The notes: generated by a model not told the origin, from the sequence alone. DNA of 64,000 nt from Sutcliffiella tianshenii (GCF_016908565.1 NZ_JAFBED010000001.1:558001-622000); one strand, 5' to 3'. Shown: positions 20,048-29,386, counted from the stretch's first letter. Translations and numbers: made by a program.

Positions 20048-22162
20048 TTATGCCACAGTTTCTTTTTTATCGCCGTAAATGGATTTCTCGAGGAGCTCGG
20101 CAACGTCGTATGTGCTGACCTTCTCTTCGACTTCCTTGGCTTTTGTGCCGTCTGATAGCATCGTCAGGCAGTAAGGACAGCCGGAGCTGATGACGCTTGG
20201 TGCCACTTCGAGTGCCTGTTCGGTACGGGCGACGTTGACGCGCGTTCCTGTGTCCTCTTCCATCCACATGAGACCCCCGCCTGCTCCACAGCACATGCCT
20301 GTTTCGCGGTTGCGCTTCATCTCGACAAGCGTCACACCAGGGATGCTCTTCAGGATTTCACGAGGCGGCTCGTAGACTTCGTTGTATCTTCCAAGGTAAC
20401 AGGAATCGTGGAAGGTGATCGTTTCGTTCACAGGATGCTGCGGCTTCAGGCGCCCTTCTTTTACAAGCTGAGCCAGTAGCTCTGTATGGTGATATACCTC
20501 TGCCTCGAGTCCGAAATCAGGATACTCGTTTTTGAAAATGTTGTAGGCATGAGGATCGATCGTGACGATTTTCTTCACTTCGTTCTTTTCGAACTCGGCG
20601 ATATTGCCTGTTGCAAGCTCTTGGAACAGGAATTCGTTCCCAAGGCGGCGCGGCGTATCTCCGGAGTTTTTCTCTTTGTTGCCGAGGATCGCGAATTTCA
20701 CGCCTGCTTCATTCAGCAATTTTGCAAAAGAGATCGCGATCTTCTGGGAACGGTTGTCGAAGGATCCCATAGAGCCGACCCAGAAAAGGAATTCGAACTC
20801 TTCGCCCGCTTTTTTCACTTCTTTTACTGTTGGGATATTCACTTCAGGTGCCGCTTCACGCCAGTTTTCGCGCTCTTTGCGGTTCAAGCCCCAAGGATTG
20901 CCCTGACGCTCGATGTTCGTCATCGCACGCTGTGCATCGGCATCCATTTTCCCCTCCGTCAGTACAAGATAACGGCGCAGGTCGATGATTTTATCGACGT
21001 GCTCGTTCATGACCGGACACTGATCCTCACAGTTACGACAGGTCGTACATGCCCAGATCTCTTCTTCTGTGATGACATCGCCGATCAGACTCGGGCTGTA
21101 CTCGATCGTTGCAGCACTTTCCTCCGCACCTTTTCCGGCAGAAGCAAGTGCCAGCTGATTGCCTTGCGTATTGTTGAATGCGAACGTCGGAACCCAAGGT
21201 GATTTGGACGTGATCGCAGCTCCCTTGTCTGTCAGGTGATCACGGATTTTCAAAATAAGATCCATCGGAGAAAGCATTTTCCCCGTACCGGTTGCAGGAC
21301 ACATATTCGTACAGCGTCCACATTCCACACAGGCGTACATATCGATCAGTTGGTATTGGGTGAAGTCCTCGACCTTCCCGACCCCGAAGGATTCCTGTGT
21401 TTCATCTTCAAAATCGATCTTTTCAAGCTTTCCTGGATTCGTGGTGCGGTGGAAAAATACGTTCGCCGGTCCTGCAATCAAATGTGCATGCTTGGACTGC
21501 GGTACATATACAAGGAATGCAAGCAGGAATAATAGATGGATCCACCATCCTACATAGAACAGCGCGACAGATGCCGTCGTATTGATCCAGCCGAACAGGA
21601 ATGCCACTCCGGATGCAACCGGCTCACTCCATGTCAGGCCATGGTCGTGCCAGATAAGCCCCATACCGTTTGAGAAAAGGACGGAAACCATCAGCCCGCC
21701 GATGAAAATAAGGACAAGACCTGATTTAAAGCCGCGCTTCAGGCGGACAAGCTTTTCCACATAACGGCGGTGGAACGCCCATAGTACTGCGACCAAAATC
21801 ATGAGCGTGACAAGCTCCTGGAAAAACGTGAACGCTGGATAAAGCGGTCCCAGCGGCAGGTGTGAACCTGGGAAAAGACCTTTGATGATCAGGTCGATCG
21901 CGCCAAGCTGGACCATCAAGAACCCATAGAAGAACATGACGTGGATGATCCCACTCTTCTTATCCTTCAAGAGCTTCTTCTGGCCAAAAACATTGACCCA
22001 GACCTTATCCAATCTTTCTTTTACTTTTTTATCAAACTCGACCTTCTTGCCCAGCTTGATGAATGTAATCCTTGTTCTGATCAAATAAACAAATAGTGAT
22101 ACTGCGTAAGCGGTTACAATTATCGTTAAAATCCAATTGGCTATTAACAAACCGTTCCCCAC
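20048..22162 (-). CDS. fadF: Membrane (Fe-S)-binding ETF:quinone oxidoreductase FadF
   Basis: Passes electrons from acyl-CoA dehydrogenases via ETF to menaquinone (role proposed for B. subtilis FadF/YwjF, 705 residues; 704 here). About six N-terminal membrane spans up to residue 222 resemble nitrate reductase gamma / DsrM. Two 4Fe-4S motifs follow, CVECGRCTNMCP at 278-289 and CTTCRNCEDQCP at 371-382, then two cysteine-rich CCG domains (HDSCYLGR, GMCCGAGGGL, SGCPYC). The start is GTG at 22162, 9 nt after AAAGGAG; an out-of-frame ATG overlaps it. First gene of the fatty-acid operon. Confidence 0.94.
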   Translation of the reverse strand: MGNGLLIANWILTIIVTAYAVSLFVYLIRTRITFIKLGKKVEFDKKVKERLDKVWVNVFGQKKLLKDKKSGIIHVMFFYGFLMVQLGAIDLIIKGLFPGSHLPLGPLYPAFTFFQELVTLMILVAVLWAFHRRYVEKLVRLKRGFKSGLVLIFIGGLMVSVLFSNGMGLIWHDHGLTWSEPVASGVAFLFGWINTTASVALFYVGWWIHLLFLLAFLVYVPQSKHAHLIAGPANVFFHRTTNPGKLEKIDFEDETQESFGVGKVEDFTQYQLIDMYACVECGRCTNMCPATGTGKMLSPMDLILKIRDHLTDKGAAITSKSPWVPTFAFNNTQGNQLALASAGKGAEESAATIEYSPSLIGDVITEEEIWACTTCRNCEDQCPVMNEHVDKIIDLRRYLVLTEGKMDADAQRAMTNIERQGNPWGLNRKERENWREAAPEVNIPTVKEVKKAGEEFEFLFWVGSMGSFDNRSQKIAISFAKLLNEAGVKFAILGNKEKNSGDTPRRLGNEFLFQELATGNIAEFEKNEVKKIVTIDPHAYNIFKNEYPDFGLEAEVYHHTELLAQLVKEGRLKPQHPVNETITFHDSCYLGRYNEVYEPPREILKSIPGVTLVEMKRNRETGMCCGAGGGLMWMEEDTGTRVNVARTEQALEVAPSVISSGCPYCLTMLSDGTKAKEVEEKVSTYDVAELLEKSIYGDKKETVA

Positions 22163-22275
22163 ATCTCTCCACTCCTTTCTTATGTCCCCTTTTTTTGTGT
22201 CAGCGGCTTTCTATATTACCCGAAGAGCCTTAATGTTTGGAAAGAATATAATTTTCAGAACTTTAATTTATCTCT

Positions 22276-22304
22276 ATTCTATTTGTGAATGAGCATTCAG
22301 TCAA
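22276..22304 (-). promoter_or_regulatory. fadF promoter with operator in the spacer
   Basis: Minus strand TTGACT, 17 bp, TAGAAT. The perfect-armed palindrome TGAATGAGCATTCA (22286-22299) fills the spacer and touches the -35, a classic repressor position. Its halves resemble the B. subtilis FadR half-site TGAATGA, but the spacing is shorter. Confidence 0.72.
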
Positions 22305-22323
22305 CACATTTGCTGAAAATTTT

Positions 22324-22349
22324 GCTTATGCTTTTTCCCATGTGGGTAT
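22324..22349 (+). promoter_or_regulatory. Possible SigB-type promoter of the cardiolipin synthase gene
   Basis: GCTTAT, 14 bp, GGGTAT, compared with GTTTAA-N12-15-GGGTAT. The -10 is perfect, the -35 is four of six. It would give a leader of about 110 nt. Confidence 0.3.
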
Positions 22350-22464
22350 GGATTGGAGACGGCTTTAGTATCTTTGGCCCAACCTGGGCATAAGGACCTG
22401 TAAAAAGGATAAGTCAGGGCCGTTCGGTAGAAACTAGAAACAGTCGGATGACGGAGGGGTAAAC

Positions 22465-23667
22465 ATGACTATCGCATTATATATCGGTTTAGCAATACTA
22501 CTTATTCTTATTTGGATCGTCATTGATTTTCAGCTGGGACGAAAGATGCATCTTAAGAAGGTCACTAGGCTCGAGTTCCCGAAAAGAAGGAGCGACTTTC
22601 ACCTCTATTCCGACGGCAACAAGCTGTATGAGGACCTTTTTGCAGAAATGAAGGATGCCAAACATCACATCCATTCCCTCTTTTACCTCGTAAACGGGGA
22701 TCATGTCAGCGAGGAATTCTTCACCATCTTAAAAAGCAAGGCGGATGAGGGGGTCGAGGTCCGCCTGCTCGTGGATTACCTTGGCTCCCATAAGTTGAAA
22801 AGAAAACAGGTGAATGAGCTTCGTTCCCATGGAATCGAGGTCGAATACTGCCGCAAGCCTTCATTCCCCTTCATCTTTTTCAGCATCAACCAACGAAACC
22901 ATCGCAAAATCACTGTTGTGGATGGGAAGATCGGCTATGTCGGTGGATTTAACATCGGAAAGGAATATCTCGGCCAGGACCCTGAGTTCGGTGTGTGGCG
23001 CGATTACCATCTGAAGCTTAAGGGAGAAGGAGTGCAGGATCTTCAAACGCAGTTTTTCGAGAATTGGGATGATTGCACCTCGAAACCGCGCTCGGAATCA
23101 TCGGCCTACTATCCTCCGTTGGAAGCGGGAAAAAGCTTACATCAATTCGTCCCGACAAACGGCGAAGCCCTGAAGGAAACTTTCCTTAAGCTGCTTCAGA
23201 AGGCACAGCGGTCCGTGATCATCTGCACGCCTTATTTCATTCCGGATGAGCGGCTTTATAACGAGCTGATGGCGGCGCTTCGGCGCGGTGTCAAGGTAAC
23301 CATCCTCCTGCCCGATAAAGCGGATCACGCACTTGTCAGGGATGCGGCCTTTCTATATTTCCCATCCCTTCTGGAGGCAGGTGCCGAGGTTTACCGTTTC
23401 TATATTGGCTTTTATCATGCCAAGGTGATGGTCATCGACGAGGAAATGTGCGATATCGGCACAGCCAATTTTGACAAACGCAGTCTCTTTTTAAATAATG
23501 AAATCAATTGCCTGATATATGACCCAGAGTTCGTAAAGGCAACCATCCCTGAAATCCAAAAGGACATCCATAATTCCGAGAAGCTGACGCTAGAATACAT
23601 CAGTGAGCGGTCCATTCTGGATAAAGGAAGGGAACAGCTTGCAAAGCTTGTTTCTCCTTTGCTGTAA
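22465..23667 (+). CDS. Cardiolipin synthase family phospholipase D protein (ClsB/YwjE-like)
   Basis: Condenses phosphatidylglycerol molecules to cardiolipin at the membrane. 400 residues (B. subtilis YwjE 398). One N-terminal membrane span (about 4-22), then two PLD domains: HRKITVVDGKIGYVGGFNIG near 143-162 and YHAKVMVIDEEMCDIGTANF near 315-334, each with the H-x-K-x4-D catalytic set. GGAGGGGTAAAC precedes the ATG. Divergent from fadF and followed 36 bp later by uvsE. Only one membrane span, against two in main Cls enzymes, fits the minor-synthase type. Confidence 0.92.
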   Translation: MTIALYIGLAILLILIWIVIDFQLGRKMHLKKVTRLEFPKRRSDFHLYSDGNKLYEDLFAEMKDAKHHIHSLFYLVNGDHVSEEFFTILKSKADEGVEVRLLVDYLGSHKLKRKQVNELRSHGIEVEYCRKPSFPFIFFSINQRNHRKITVVDGKIGYVGGFNIGKEYLGQDPEFGVWRDYHLKLKGEGVQDLQTQFFENWDDCTSKPRSESSAYYPPLEAGKSLHQFVPTNGEALKETFLKLLQKAQRSVIICTPYFIPDERLYNELMAALRRGVKVTILLPDKADHALVRDAAFLYFPSLLEAGAEVYRFYIGFYHAKVMVIDEEMCDIGTANFDKRSLFLNNEINCLIYDPEFVKATIPEIQKDIHNSEKLTLEYISERSILDKGREQLAKLVSPLL

Positions 23668-23703
23668 TTGTAAGTCAGGAAAATAAGAAAGAGGTGAATC
23701 CCA

Positions 23704-24657
23704 TTGCGAATACGCTTTGGCTTTGTATCACAATCATGGAACCTTTGGGACGCCTCCCCCGGCAAGACATTGACCTATACGCGCTATAAGCAGATGTCGC
23801 CTGAGGACGGGCGCGCCAAACTGCTGGAGGTGACCCGTCAAAACCTTGCGAGCACCCTGCGCACCATACATCTCTGCATCGCAAACGAGATCAAGGTATT
23901 CCGTTTCTCCTCCTCCATCGTGCCGCTTGCGACACATCCCAAGGTCAAATGGGATTTCGTTTCGGAGTTCGGGGCTGAGTTCAAGGAAATCGGCGACCTG
24001 GTGAAGCGCTATGGCATGCGCACTAGCTTCCATCCTAACCAGTTCACGCTCTTTACAAGCGACAAGCCACATATTACCGAGAATGCTGTGGTGGATATGG
24101 TGTATCATTATGAAATGCTTGAGGCAATGGGCCTTGCGGACAGCGGGACGATCAACATCCATGTCGGAGGCGCCTACGGAAATAAGGAGGCTGCATTGGA
24201 GCGCTTTTATGAAAATATCAAGCAGCTTCCGGAGCACGTTTTTAAGCGGATGACATTGGAAAATGATGATAAGACCTACACGACGGAGGAAACGCTGGTG
24301 CTGTGCGAAAAGCTCGGCATACCGCTTGCTTTCGACTATCACCACGAATATGCGAACCCAAGCGCTGTATCCTGGGAGGAGCTTTTGCCGAGGGTCTACG
24401 AAACATGGCGCGGGATTGGCATTATCCCGAAGGTCCATATCTCCTCCCCCATCTCGGAGAAAAAGCTGCGCCATCACGCGGACTATGTGGACTTGCAGTT
24501 CTTGACGGAGTTTTTGAAGGTCGTCGTCGGACTTGGTCAGGATGTCGACTTCATGATCGAGGCCAAGCGCAAGGACGAAGCCGCCCTCCAGCTTGTTGAG
24601 GACGTAGCGGCGATCCGCGGGGTGAAGCGGATCGGCGGGGCGACTGTGGAGTGGTAG
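23704..24657 (+). CDS. uvsE: UV DNA damage endonuclease UvsE
   Basis: Cuts DNA 5' to UV photoproducts, an alternative to UvrABC excision repair. 317 residues with TIM-barrel metal ligands in the usual places: MRTSFHPNQFTLF near 98, NIHVGGAYGNK near 150, TLENDDKTYT near 184, DYHHEYANP near 209, and KVHISSP near 237. The start is TTG at 23704, 6-7 nt after AGAGGTGA; the opening MRIRFGFVSQSWNLWDASP is the family N-terminus. Co-directional with the cardiolipin synthase gene as in B. subtilis ywjE-ywjD, where spore outgrowth repair has been proposed. Confidence 0.93.
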   Translation: MRIRFGFVSQSWNLWDASPGKTLTYTRYKQMSPEDGRAKLLEVTRQNLASTLRTIHLCIANEIKVFRFSSSIVPLATHPKVKWDFVSEFGAEFKEIGDLVKRYGMRTSFHPNQFTLFTSDKPHITENAVVDMVYHYEMLEAMGLADSGTINIHVGGAYGNKEAALERFYENIKQLPEHVFKRMTLENDDKTYTTEETLVLCEKLGIPLAFDYHHEYANPSAVSWEELLPRVYETWRGIGIIPKVHISSPISEKKLRHHADYVDLQFLTEFLKVVVGLGQDVDFMIEAKRKDEAALQLVEDVAAIRGVKRIGGATVEW

Positions 24658-24690
24658 ATTGTGAAGCAGCTGGGGGCGATGCCGTCCATT

Positions 24691-24812
24691 CGGTGATTTG
24701 CTCCGTAGAACGGTACGATTCGCTTGTTTTCGTACCGTCACTTAGGCCATTTGCTCGGTGGGACGGTGCGATTCGCTTGCTTTCGTGCCGTCTCCTCGAC
24801 ATTTAGCTCGTT
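24691..24812. repeat. Hairpin tandem array L1 (53 bp period)
   Basis: Two and a bit units between convergent uvsE and xapX. ATTTGCTC recurs at 24696 and 24749 (ATTTAGCTC at 24801), and CGATTCGCTTG at 24716 and 24769: periods 53, 52 and 53 bp. Each full unit has a 9-bp hairpin, ACGGTACGA / TCGTACCGT in the first and GACGGTGCGA / TCGTGCCGTC in the second, so the stem changed on both sides (A-T to G-C) and stayed paired. Confidence 0.8.
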
Positions 24813-24866
24813 ATGACTGTAAGTTACAGCAGAGTTACCCAAACAAACTACTTTTAATAGCAAAAA

Positions 24867-24911
24867 GGGTCTGGCCCCATTTGGATGTTTTACCCAAATG
24901 GGGCCAGACCC
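24867..24911. terminator. Paired GGGGYCWGRCCCC element, bidirectional terminator of uvsE and xapX
   Basis: GGGTCTGGCCCCATTTGG and its exact complement form an 18-bp stem with a 9-nt loop. An A-run precedes it on the plus strand, giving a T-tail for the minus-strand xapX transcript. Confidence 0.8.
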
Positions 24912-24940
24912 CTGTTGTTATGTCAACTTCAACTTCAACC

Positions 24941-25120
24941 TCAACTGCCTGTGCTCTGGAACATTGGTGCGATCCAGGAGAATAGTTTGTAGCCTAGGTA
25001 GATGCCGACGATTCCGATGATGCCGGAGAATACTGGTGGTGCGGGGATGGGCAGGCGGAAGAGGGCGAATACGAACCCTACGACCATGCCGGTTAAGAGT
25101 GCCAGGATGCTTTCTTTCAT
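24941..25120 (-). CDS. XapX domain protein (DUF1427)
   Basis: 59-residue membrane protein. It starts MKESILALLTGMVVGFVFAL, continues FRLPIPAPPVFSGIIGIVGI and ends with YLGYKLFSW and a short polar tail: two hydrophobic segments around a Pro-rich turn, the XapX pattern. Function is unknown; the name comes from a xanthosine-related locus in other bacteria. AAAGGAG lies 10 nt before the ATG. It is downstream of argS (102 bp) on the same strand but beyond the argS terminator. Not present at this place in B. subtilis as far as I recall. Confidence 0.82.
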   Translation of the reverse strand: MKESILALLTGMVVGFVFALFRLPIPAPPVFSGIIGIVGIYLGYKLFSWIAPMFQSTGS

Positions 25121-25173
25121 AGATGAAAAACTCCTTTTGTTTTCAGTTATTTATTTCATTATTTTTCACCAAA

Positions 25174-25209
25174 AAAAGGTTCACTACTCATAATGGTAGT
25201 GAGCCTTTT
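25174..25209 (-). terminator. argS terminator
   Basis: AAAAGGTTCACTAC / GTAGTGAGCCTTTT with one G-U pair; the minus strand ends in an eight-T run. 13 bp past the argS stop. Confidence 0.88.
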
Positions 25210-25222
25210 CTTGTAATTTCTA

Positions 25223-26893
25223 TTACATTTTTTCCGGAGCGGATACACCGATCAGGCTTAGTGCGTCCTTCAGCGTGATTTGAACGGCTTTCATCAGGCC
25301 GAGGCGCGCTTTGGATTTTTCCATATTTTCTGCATCCAATACTTTTTCTGCATTGTAGAAGCTGTGCAGCGCGGAGGATAGCTCGAAAACATAGTTCGTG
25401 ATACGGTGCGGGATGCGTTTTTGTGCCGCTTCTGCCACCGCTTGCGGGTAGTCACCCAGCTTTTTCAAAAGGTCGATCTCTTTTTCGGAATTGATATTTT
25501 CCAATGCATACGGTCCTTCTAAGCTTAATCCAAGCTCTTCCCCTTGGCGAAGCATGCTGCAGATACGGGCATGTGCATACTGCGCGTAGAATACCGGGTT
25601 TTCATTGGACTGGGAAACTGCCAGGTCCATATCGAAGTCCAGATGTGTATCGCCAGAGCGCATTGCGAAGAAGTAACGAACCGCATCAAGGCCCACTTCC
25701 TCCATCAGGTCACGCATCGTCACGGCTTTACCTGTACGCTTGCTCATCTTCATTTTTTCGCCGTTTTGGAAAAGGTGAACCAATTGGATGATTTCCACTT
25801 CCAGGGCGTCCTTCCCGTAGCCAAGCGCCTCGATTGCCGCCTTCATACGTGGGATATAGCCATGGTGGTCGGCACCCCAGATGTTGATCAGCTTATCATG
25901 GCCGCGCTTCAGCTTGTCCTGATGGTACGCGATATCCGGCGTCAAGTAAGTGTAAGAACCGTCATTTTTGATCAATACACGGTTTTTGTCATCGCCGAAT
26001 TCCATGGATCCGAACCAGGTCGCGCCGTCCTCTTCATAGATATGGCCTTTTTCACGCAGTGTCGCCAACGCTTCATCGATTTTGCCGTTATTGTATAGGG
26101 AAGTCTCGGAATACCATACGTCGAAACGGACACGGAATTCCTCAAGATCCTGCTGTAATTTTTTCATCTCATATTTCAAGCCGTATTCACGGAAAAAGCT
26201 GCGGCGGTCTTCTTCTGATTCATGAACAAAGCGGTCGCCGAACTCATCTGCAATCGCCTGTCCGATGCCGATGATATCCTTTCCGTGGTAGCCGTCCTCA
26301 GGCATCGCCACATCCTGGCCAAGCGCCTGGAAGTAACGCGCCTCTACAGACAACGCAAGATTGTTGATCTGGTTTCCGGCGTCGTTAATGTAATATTCTC
26401 TTGTGACATCATAGCCAGCCTTGTCCAATACGTTGCAAAGGGAATCCCCAACTGCCGCTCCACGGGCATGCCCCAAGTGAAGGTCGCCTGTAGGATTCGC
26501 TGATACGAACTCGACATTGATCTTTTCGCCGTTTCCGACATTCGATCTACCGTAATCGGAGCCTTGCTCGAGTATCGTCGGAATCAGGTCCGTCAGATAG
26601 GAATTGTTCATGTAAAAGTTGATGAAACCAGGTCCTGCGATATCGATTTTTTCGATGCTCGCCTTGGATTGGTCAAAATTTTTCACAAGCTCCTCCGCGA
26701 TCATGCGTGGCGCCTTCTTCGCGACACGTGCCAGTTGCATCGCCATGTTGGTGGAATAGTCACCATTTGCTTTATCCTTCGGTGTTTCTAGCACCACATC
26801 CGGGATCTCCTCCTCTGTCGCCAAGCCTGCCTTGATCACGGCATCTTTAATTTCAGTTTTTAAACGTTCCTGGACTTGTTCTACTATATTCAT
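25223..26893 (-). CDS. argS: Arginyl-tRNA synthetase
   Basis: Class I synthetase charging tRNA-Arg. 556 residues, as in B. subtilis. HIGH-type motif HLGHARG at 139-145, preceded by [15 protein letters not shown]-type KMSKRTG near 378; N-terminal Arg-S additional domain and C-terminal DALR anticodon-binding domain ([11 protein letters not shown]... [11 protein letters not shown]). Its ATG overlaps the DUF1934 stop by 4 bp, so it is translationally coupled to that gene. No T-box leader is seen upstream. Confidence 0.97.
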   Translation of the reverse strand: MNIVEQVQERLKTEIKDAVIKAGLATEEEIPDVVLETPKDKANGDYSTNMAMQLARVAKKAPRMIAEELVKNFDQSKASIEKIDIAGPGFINFYMNNSYLTDLIPTILEQGSDYGRSNVGNGEKINVEFVSANPTGDLHLGHARGAAVGDSLCNVLDKAGYDVTREYYINDAGNQINNLALSVEARYFQALGQDVAMPEDGYHGKDIIGIGQAIADEFGDRFVHESEEDRRSFFREYGLKYEMKKLQQDLEEFRVRFDVWYSETSLYNNGKIDEALATLREKGHIYEEDGATWFGSMEFGDDKNRVLIKNDGSYTYLTPDIAYHQDKLKRGHDKLINIWGADHHGYIPRMKAAIEALGYGKDALEVEIIQLVHLFQNGEKMKMSKRTGKAVTMRDLMEEVGLDAVRYFFAMRSGDTHLDFDMDLAVSQSNENPVFYAQYAHARICSMLRQGEELGLSLEGPYALENINSEKEIDLLKKLGDYPQAVAEAAQKRIPHRITNYVFELSSALHSFYNAEKVLDAENMEKSKARLGLMKAVQITLKDALSLIGVSAPEKM

Positions 26894-27354
26894 GTCGTTT
26901 GTTCCTCCTCGTAATGGATGGTGATGAAATATTGACCTGTCTCTTGCCCTTGTACCTTCAGCTGGTATTGCAGCTGTATGGAGCCACGATTTTTCACAGG
27001 ATCCTGCATCCTTACAACCTTCTCGGTATCTGTCTCCAAATGGAAAATACCAAATTCACTGTCATACAGCCCGGCTGTCAGTTCACCTGCACGAAAGGTC
27101 TGTTTCATTTTCACTCCGTTGCCTGAACGGCTCACCCAAACCTCTTGATCGGATAATTTATAAATGACATCCAGCTTTTTCCCGTTCCCTTGATCCTCGG
27201 AAAAAACGATATATTCAGTTTCACCTTTAAGGTAGTATTGACCATTTGTCTCATACGCCATAACCTGCCGTTCTTCATCTTGAAGAATTTCCGACTTGAA
27301 CTTCACCCGGATAGGCATCTTGGCACTGTTCTGATTGTCCAGCAATCCAGACAC
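26890..27354 (-). CDS. DUF1934 beta-barrel protein (YwiB-like)
   Basis: About 154 residues of unknown function, calycin-like beta-barrel family; the B. subtilis homologue ywiB is also directly upstream of argS. Alternating strands ([44 protein letters not shown]) fit an all-beta fold. The start is uncertain: GTG at 27354 is 1 nt from AAAGGA, a TTG three codons on is better spaced, and an ATG at codon 13 (MPIRVKFKS) matches the family start but lacks a ribosome site. Confidence 0.82.
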   Translation of the reverse strand: MSGLLDNQNSAKMPIRVKFKSEILQDEERQVMAYETNGQYYLKGETEYIVFSEDQGNGKKLDVIYKLSDQEVWVSRSGNGVKMKQTFRAGELTAGLYDSEFGIFHLETDTEKVVRMQDPVKNRGSIQLQYQLKVQGQETGQYFITIHYEEEQTT

Positions 27355-27407
27355 ATCCTTTATGATTAACGCTTTTCGCGGCGCTTTTACTTTTCTATAA
27401 CCTTCAT

Positions 27408-27437
27408 AGTATAAAACAAGTAGTGGAGCAAGTTCAA
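27408..27437 (-). promoter_or_regulatory. Sigma-A promoter of the DUF1934-argS operon
   Basis: Minus strand TTGAAC, 18 bp, TATACT, about 54 bp upstream of the gene. Confidence 0.55.
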
Positions 27438-27557
27438 TAGCGGGGTGGCCTGTTTAGGGAGAAAATGAGGTTCTGGGACTTGAAGCTGATCTCTGGCGCG
27501 AATGACATGCAAAAGCCCCATCCACCAACCAACCGGTCAGCAGACAGGGCAACAACT

Positions 27558-28433
27558 TTATTTCACCCAGCCAAGGATCATTTCACGAATGAGCTTGCTT
27601 GCTGTGTTTGCAGTTTGTTCGGATGTATCATAAATTGGTGCCACTTCCACCAGGTCCGCTCCAACGACGTTCACTTTCGAACGTGCGATTTCGTGGATGG
27701 AAGCCAGAAGCTCACGGGATGTGATGCCCCCGCAATCGACTGTCCCGGTACCAGGTGCGTGCGCAGGATCGAGCACATCGATGTCGATCGTCACATATAC
27801 AGGGCGGCCAGCCAATGTTGGCAGGATTTCTTTCAGCGGCTCAAGCACCTCGAATTTAGAGATGTGCATGCCCACTTCCTTCGCCCATTTGAATTCCTCT
27901 TTCATTCCGGAACGAATTCCGAAAGAATAGACATTCGTCGGTCCGATCAGGTTTGCAGCCTTCTTGATCGGCGTGGAATGTGATAGAGGCTCGCCTTCGT
28001 AGTCGTCACGAAGGTCGGTGTGCGCATCCATGTGGATGATGGCAAGATCCGGGTATTTCTTGTACATCGCCTTGATGACAGGCCATGAAACAAGATGCTC
28101 TCCACCCATTCCAAGCGGGAACTTGTCTTTCTCTAAAAGGGAGTCGATATACTCCTCGATCATTTCGATGCTTTTTTGCGGGTTACCGAATGGCAATGGG
28201 ATATCCCCTGCATCAAAATATTTCACTTCTTCCAATTCGCGGTCCAGATACGGGCTGTACTCCTCAAGCCCGATGGATACCTCACGGATGCGGGATGGGC
28301 CAAAACGGGACCCAGGTCGGTAGCTAACCGTCCAGTCCATCGGCATGCCATAAATCACAGCCTGGCTGTCCTCGAAAGTCGGATGACTCTTAATAAACAC
28401 ATTACCAGAATAAGCTTCATCAAAACGCATCAT
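27558..28433 (-). CDS. speB: Agmatinase
   Basis: Hydrolyses agmatine to putrescine and urea in the arginine-agmatine route to polyamines. 291 residues of the ureohydrolase family. The binuclear manganese site is GGEH near 110, DAHTDLR near 134-140 and DIDVLDPAHAPGTG near 215-228. AGGAGGAAATT precedes two adjacent ATGs. It is downstream of speE by 125 bp with a strong hairpin between. A weak hairpin near 27508-27548 may end the transcript. Confidence 0.95.
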   Translation of the reverse strand: MMRFDEAYSGNVFIKSHPTFEDSQAVIYGMPMDWTVSYRPGSRFGPSRIREVSIGLEEYSPYLDRELEEVKYFDAGDIPLPFGNPQKSIEMIEEYIDSLLEKDKFPLGMGGEHLVSWPVIKAMYKKYPDLAIIHMDAHTDLRDDYEGEPLSHSTPIKKAANLIGPTNVYSFGIRSGMKEEFKWAKEVGMHISKFEVLEPLKEILPTLAGRPVYVTIDIDVLDPAHAPGTGTVDCGGITSRELLASIHEIARSKVNVVGADLVEVAPIYDTSEQTANTASKLIREMILGWVK

Positions 28434-28451
28434 AATTTCCTCCTTTGAAGA

Positions 28452-28497
28452 AGGGGCCTGACCCTTAGCGCTTTAAAGCGCCGAGGGTCAGGCCCCT
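28452..28497. terminator. Paired GGGGYCWGRCCCC element between speE and speB
   Basis: AGGGGCCTGACCCT / AGGGTCAGGCCCCT, 14-bp stem, closing over an inner palindrome GCGCTTTAAAGCGC. It probably attenuates read-through from speE to speB. A further half-element, GGGTCAGGCCCC, sits at 28536-28547 just after the speE stop. Confidence 0.75.
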
Positions 28498-28535
28498 CTT
28501 TCATTCTCTATAACTTCGACGCATCACCGCGGAGC

Positions 28536-28547
28536 GGGTCAGGCCCC
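28536..28547. repeat. GGGGYCWGRCCCC half-element at the speE 3' end
   Basis: GGGTCAGGCCCC, unpaired, 11 bp past the speE stop. Its complement in the hairpin at 28452 could pair with it as an alternative fold. Confidence 0.5.
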
Positions 28548-28558
28548 TCTTCACTGCG

Positions 28559-29386
28559 TTACTTGATTAAATCACCAACGAACTTCGGCAGGGCGAATGC
28601 TGCTTTGTGAAGTTCTTTTGTGTAGTATTTTGTGTCCATGTCGTGGAAGCGGTCTTCTTTTACTTCCAATGGGTCGTGCTTTTTGGATCCGATTGTGAAT
28701 GTCCACATTCCGCTTGGGTATGTTGGGATGTTTGCGATGTAGAGGCGGGTGATCGGGAAGATCTCGCGTACGTCGCGTTGTACGTTTGTGATCAGTTCAG
28801 GCGTGAACCATGGGTTGTCTGTCTGTGCAACGAATACACCGTCTTCTTTCAGCGCTTTGGAGATCCCAGCGTAGAAGCCTTTTGTGAATAGGTTGACTGC
28901 AGGTCCGACAGGCTCAGTGGAGTCTACCATGATTACGTCATACTCGTTTTCGCTTTCAGCGATGTGCATGAAGCCGTCGCCGACTTTCACTTCCACGCGG
29001 GCATCGTCAAGCATGCCAGCGATCTCAGGCAGGTACTGCTTGGAGTACTCGATCACTTTTCCGTCGATTTCCACAAGTGTCGCTTTTTTCACGCTTGGGT
29101 GCTTCAATACTTCACGGATTACGCCTCCGTCCCCGCCGCCTACTACCAACACGTTCTCAGGGTTTGGATGTGTGAAAAGTGGTACGTGTGCCACCATTTC
29201 GTGATAGACGAACTCGTCCTTTTGCGTAGTCATGACCATGCCATCAAGGATAAGCATGTTTCCGAACTCCTCGGTTTCTACCATGTCAAGCTTTTGGAAC
29301 TCCGTTTGCTCTGTATGTAAAGTGCGTTTGATCTTCGTTGTGATCCCAAAGTTTTTAGTTTGATATTCTGTGTACCATAATTCCAT
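28559..29386 (-). CDS. speE: Spermidine synthase
   Basis: Transfers aminopropyl from decarboxylated S-adenosylmethionine to putrescine. 275 residues. N-terminal beta-hairpin domain with [15 protein letters not shown], Rossmann domain with [13 protein letters not shown] near 83-95 and catalytic Asp in [10 protein letters not shown] near 156; QTDNPWF near 190 is the substrate loop. First gene of speE-speB; divergent from pbpG across a 454-bp gap that holds a MITE-like element. Confidence 0.96.
   Translation of the reverse strand: MELWYTEYQTKNFGITTKIKRTLHTEQTEFQKLDMVETEEFGNMLILDGMVMTTQKDEFVYHEMVAHVPLFTHPNPENVLVVGGGDGGVIREVLKHPSVKKATLVEIDGKVIEYSKQYLPEIAGMLDDARVEVKVGDGFMHIAESENEYDVIMVDSTEPVGPAVNLFTKGFYAGISKALKEDGVFVAQTDNPWFTPELITNVQRDVREIFPITRLYIANIPTYPSGMWTFTIGSKKHDPLEVKEDRFHDMDTKYYTKELHKAAFALPKFVGDLIK

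Noticed and set aside
23734-24741. 335-codon open frame antisense to uvsE
   Set aside because: Composition is a mirror of the GC-rich third positions of uvsE; no family features, and it runs into the hairpin array.
26890-27460. T-box riboswitch for argS
   Set aside because: argS is preceded directly by the DUF1934 gene, and the operon leader is too short and lacks the T-box sequence.
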